Part shown: positions 14,059 through 14,930 of the stretch, one piece after another
Numbering within the stretch: position 1 is the first letter of the stretch
How the letters are laid out: every line of letters starts with the position of its first letter
DNA from: an uncultured Sutterella sp.
GTDB lineage: Bacteria > Pseudomonadota > Gammaproteobacteria > Burkholderiales > Burkholderiaceae_F
Direction of reading: 5' to 3'
Assembly (NCBI GenBank): GCA_900552195.1
Contig: URYO01000011.1
Span: 1 to 14,930 of the forward strand
DNA: 14,930 bases
Position numbers and translations under genes: made by a program
Notes under the pieces: generated by a model
The model's database searches: none
Seen by the model: only the letters and a program-made list of their open reading frames with translations
What the model was told of the DNA's origin: nothing

Positions 14059-14930
14059 CTAAACCTCCTCCGGTGTTTCCGGAGTAATGCGTTCTTTTTC
14101 CAGATCCTTAAAGTCAAAAAGTGTTTGATCCAGTAAATGTGACGGAGCGACTCGGGTCAGACTGCGGAAGATGTTCTCAACTCTTCCCAGCGTCTCCCTG
14201 TCCATCCTCTGGATGATCTCTTTCATTTCACGGCGGCATACGTCATCAGCGCCGCATAATTTTGGGATGACATCGTAGCCTTTGATGCGGCACCAGCGCG
14301 CCAAGTCTTTCTCACGCAAGTACACAAGCGGACGAATCACAATGTGCTCTTTGGCATCGCTTAACAGCTTCGGGGGCATGGACTTAAGACGGCCGCCGTA
14401 GAACATGTTCAGCATCAGCGTGCTGACGACATCGTCCAAGTGGTGTCCCAGCGCGATTTTCGTGCACTTCTGCTCTCTTGCAACCCGATAAATAATGCCT
14501 CTTCTCAGGCGCGAGCAAAGCGAACAAAGATTTCGATTGTCCGAGTACTTCGACTTCACAATGGAGAACGTATCCTGGTCCTCAATGTGATACGGGACTC
14601 CGATCTTCTCCAGGTGCGCAATGAGTCGATCCAAAGGGAAATCAGGAAGATGCTGATTCAGACAAAATGCCAGCAGCTCGAAGTGAATCGGCGCGCGTCC
14701 CTGCAGGCGCACGAGCGCATCCAGCAGTGCATAACTATCTTTCCCGCCGGAGACACATACCATCACTTTGTCTCCGTCTTCGATCAGGTTGAAATCCGTA
14801 ATCGCTTGGGCGCAGAGTCTGACCAAGCGCTTCTCGAGTTTTCTGTTTTCAAACGACAAACGCTCTTTCTTCTCTTCGGAAGCTGCCTCTGATGCAGTCT
14901 CCTCCGCAGTCGAAATATTTTGTTCTGTTT
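14059..14930 (-). CDS. ttcA: tRNA 2-thiocytidine biosynthesis protein TtcA (5' end cut by window edge)
   Basis: TtcA inserts sulfur at C32 of certain tRNAs, using ATP and an oxygen-sensitive 4Fe-4S cluster. The PP-loop SGGKDS, CSLCSRLRRG (two of the three cluster cysteines), GHHLDDVVSTLMLNMFYGG and a later KLCGADD (the third cysteine candidate) are all present. The gene ends at TAG 14059-14061. A TTG at 14859 could be called as start, but reading upstream in frame there are 23 more sense codons to the window edge with no stop. They include EEKKERLSFENRKL, which resembles the N-terminal region of betaproteobacterial TtcA. I therefore place the true start outside the window. About 290 residues are visible, against about 311 in E. 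coli. The C-terminus is shorter than in E. coli, ending soon after LFDFKDL. Confidence 0.95.
   Translation of the reverse strand, partial: TEQNISTAEETASEAASEEKKERLSFENRKLEKRLVRLCAQAITDFNLIEDGDKVMVCVSGGKDSYALLDALVRLQGRAPIHFELLAFCLNQHLPDFPLDRLIAHLEKIGVPYHIEDQDTFSIVKSKYSDNRNLCSLCSRLRRGIIYRVAREQKCTKIALGHHLDDVVSTLMLNMFYGGRLKSMPPKLLSDAKEHIVIRPLVYLREKDLARWCRIKGYDVIPKLCGADDVCRREMKEIIQRMDRETLGRVENIFRSLTRVAPSHLLDQTLFDFKDLEKERITPETPEEV

Noticed and set aside
14059..14859. TtcA as a complete gene starting with TTG at 14859
   Set aside because: The frame stays open to the window edge, and the 23 upstream codons look like the TtcA N-terminus, so the start lies outside.

Overview
The window reads as the chromosome of a Gram-negative, anaerobically respiring bacterium. 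Exported proteins, an LpoA-type periplasmic protein, TtcA, and the divergent rsmI/lpoA pair point to Proteobacteria. Moderate GC content and the style of the proteins suggest a gut betaproteobacterium of the Sutterellaceae/Burkholderiales type. That placement is an inference and was not tested. I see no insertion sequences, phage genes, CRISPR arrays, rRNA or tRNA genes.

Layout. Positions 1-3420 (minus strand) hold an [FeFe]-hydrogenase cluster transcribed hydA, hydB, cytochrome b, hydF. The catalytic subunit HydA (2068-3420) is followed by the small subunit HydB with a Tat-type signal (1703-2050). HydB overlaps the gene for a four-helix formate-dehydrogenase-gamma-like cytochrome b (1018-1710). 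After a UUCG-loop terminator comes the maturation GTPase HydF, cut by the left window edge. Together they describe a membrane-anchored periplasmic hydrogenase wired to the quinone pool, the gene order known from Shewanella oneidensis. hydE and hydG are not in view and probably lie to the left.

Positions 3658-6909 (minus) carry an AMP-forming long-chain acyl-CoA synthetase followed by a HemN/HemW-like radical SAM protein, ended by a strong terminator. Positions 7039-7629 (minus) encode a small secreted Pro/Gly/His-rich protein with 14 five-residue repeats, followed by its own terminator.

Positions 7713-10729 (minus) hold lpoA and uup, which overlap by four bases. lpoA begins with TTG one base away from the divergent ATG of rsmI. 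rsmI (10731-11651) and the polyphosphate kinase ppk2 (11678-12886) form a plus-strand pair closed by a terminator. Positions 12964-13913 (minus) hold a two-CBS-domain protein and a YbhB/PEBP-family protein behind a good sigma-70-type promoter. ttcA (14059 to the right edge, minus) is open at its 5' end.

The part most worth a second look is the hydrogenase. Its second H-cluster motif reads TPCTAK instead of MPCxAK, it has unusual residues and insertions near the active site, and its HydF has NKIE where the G4 motif is usually NKxD. Most of the rest is ordinary housekeeping with a few features of start-codon arrangement and domain architecture worth recording.
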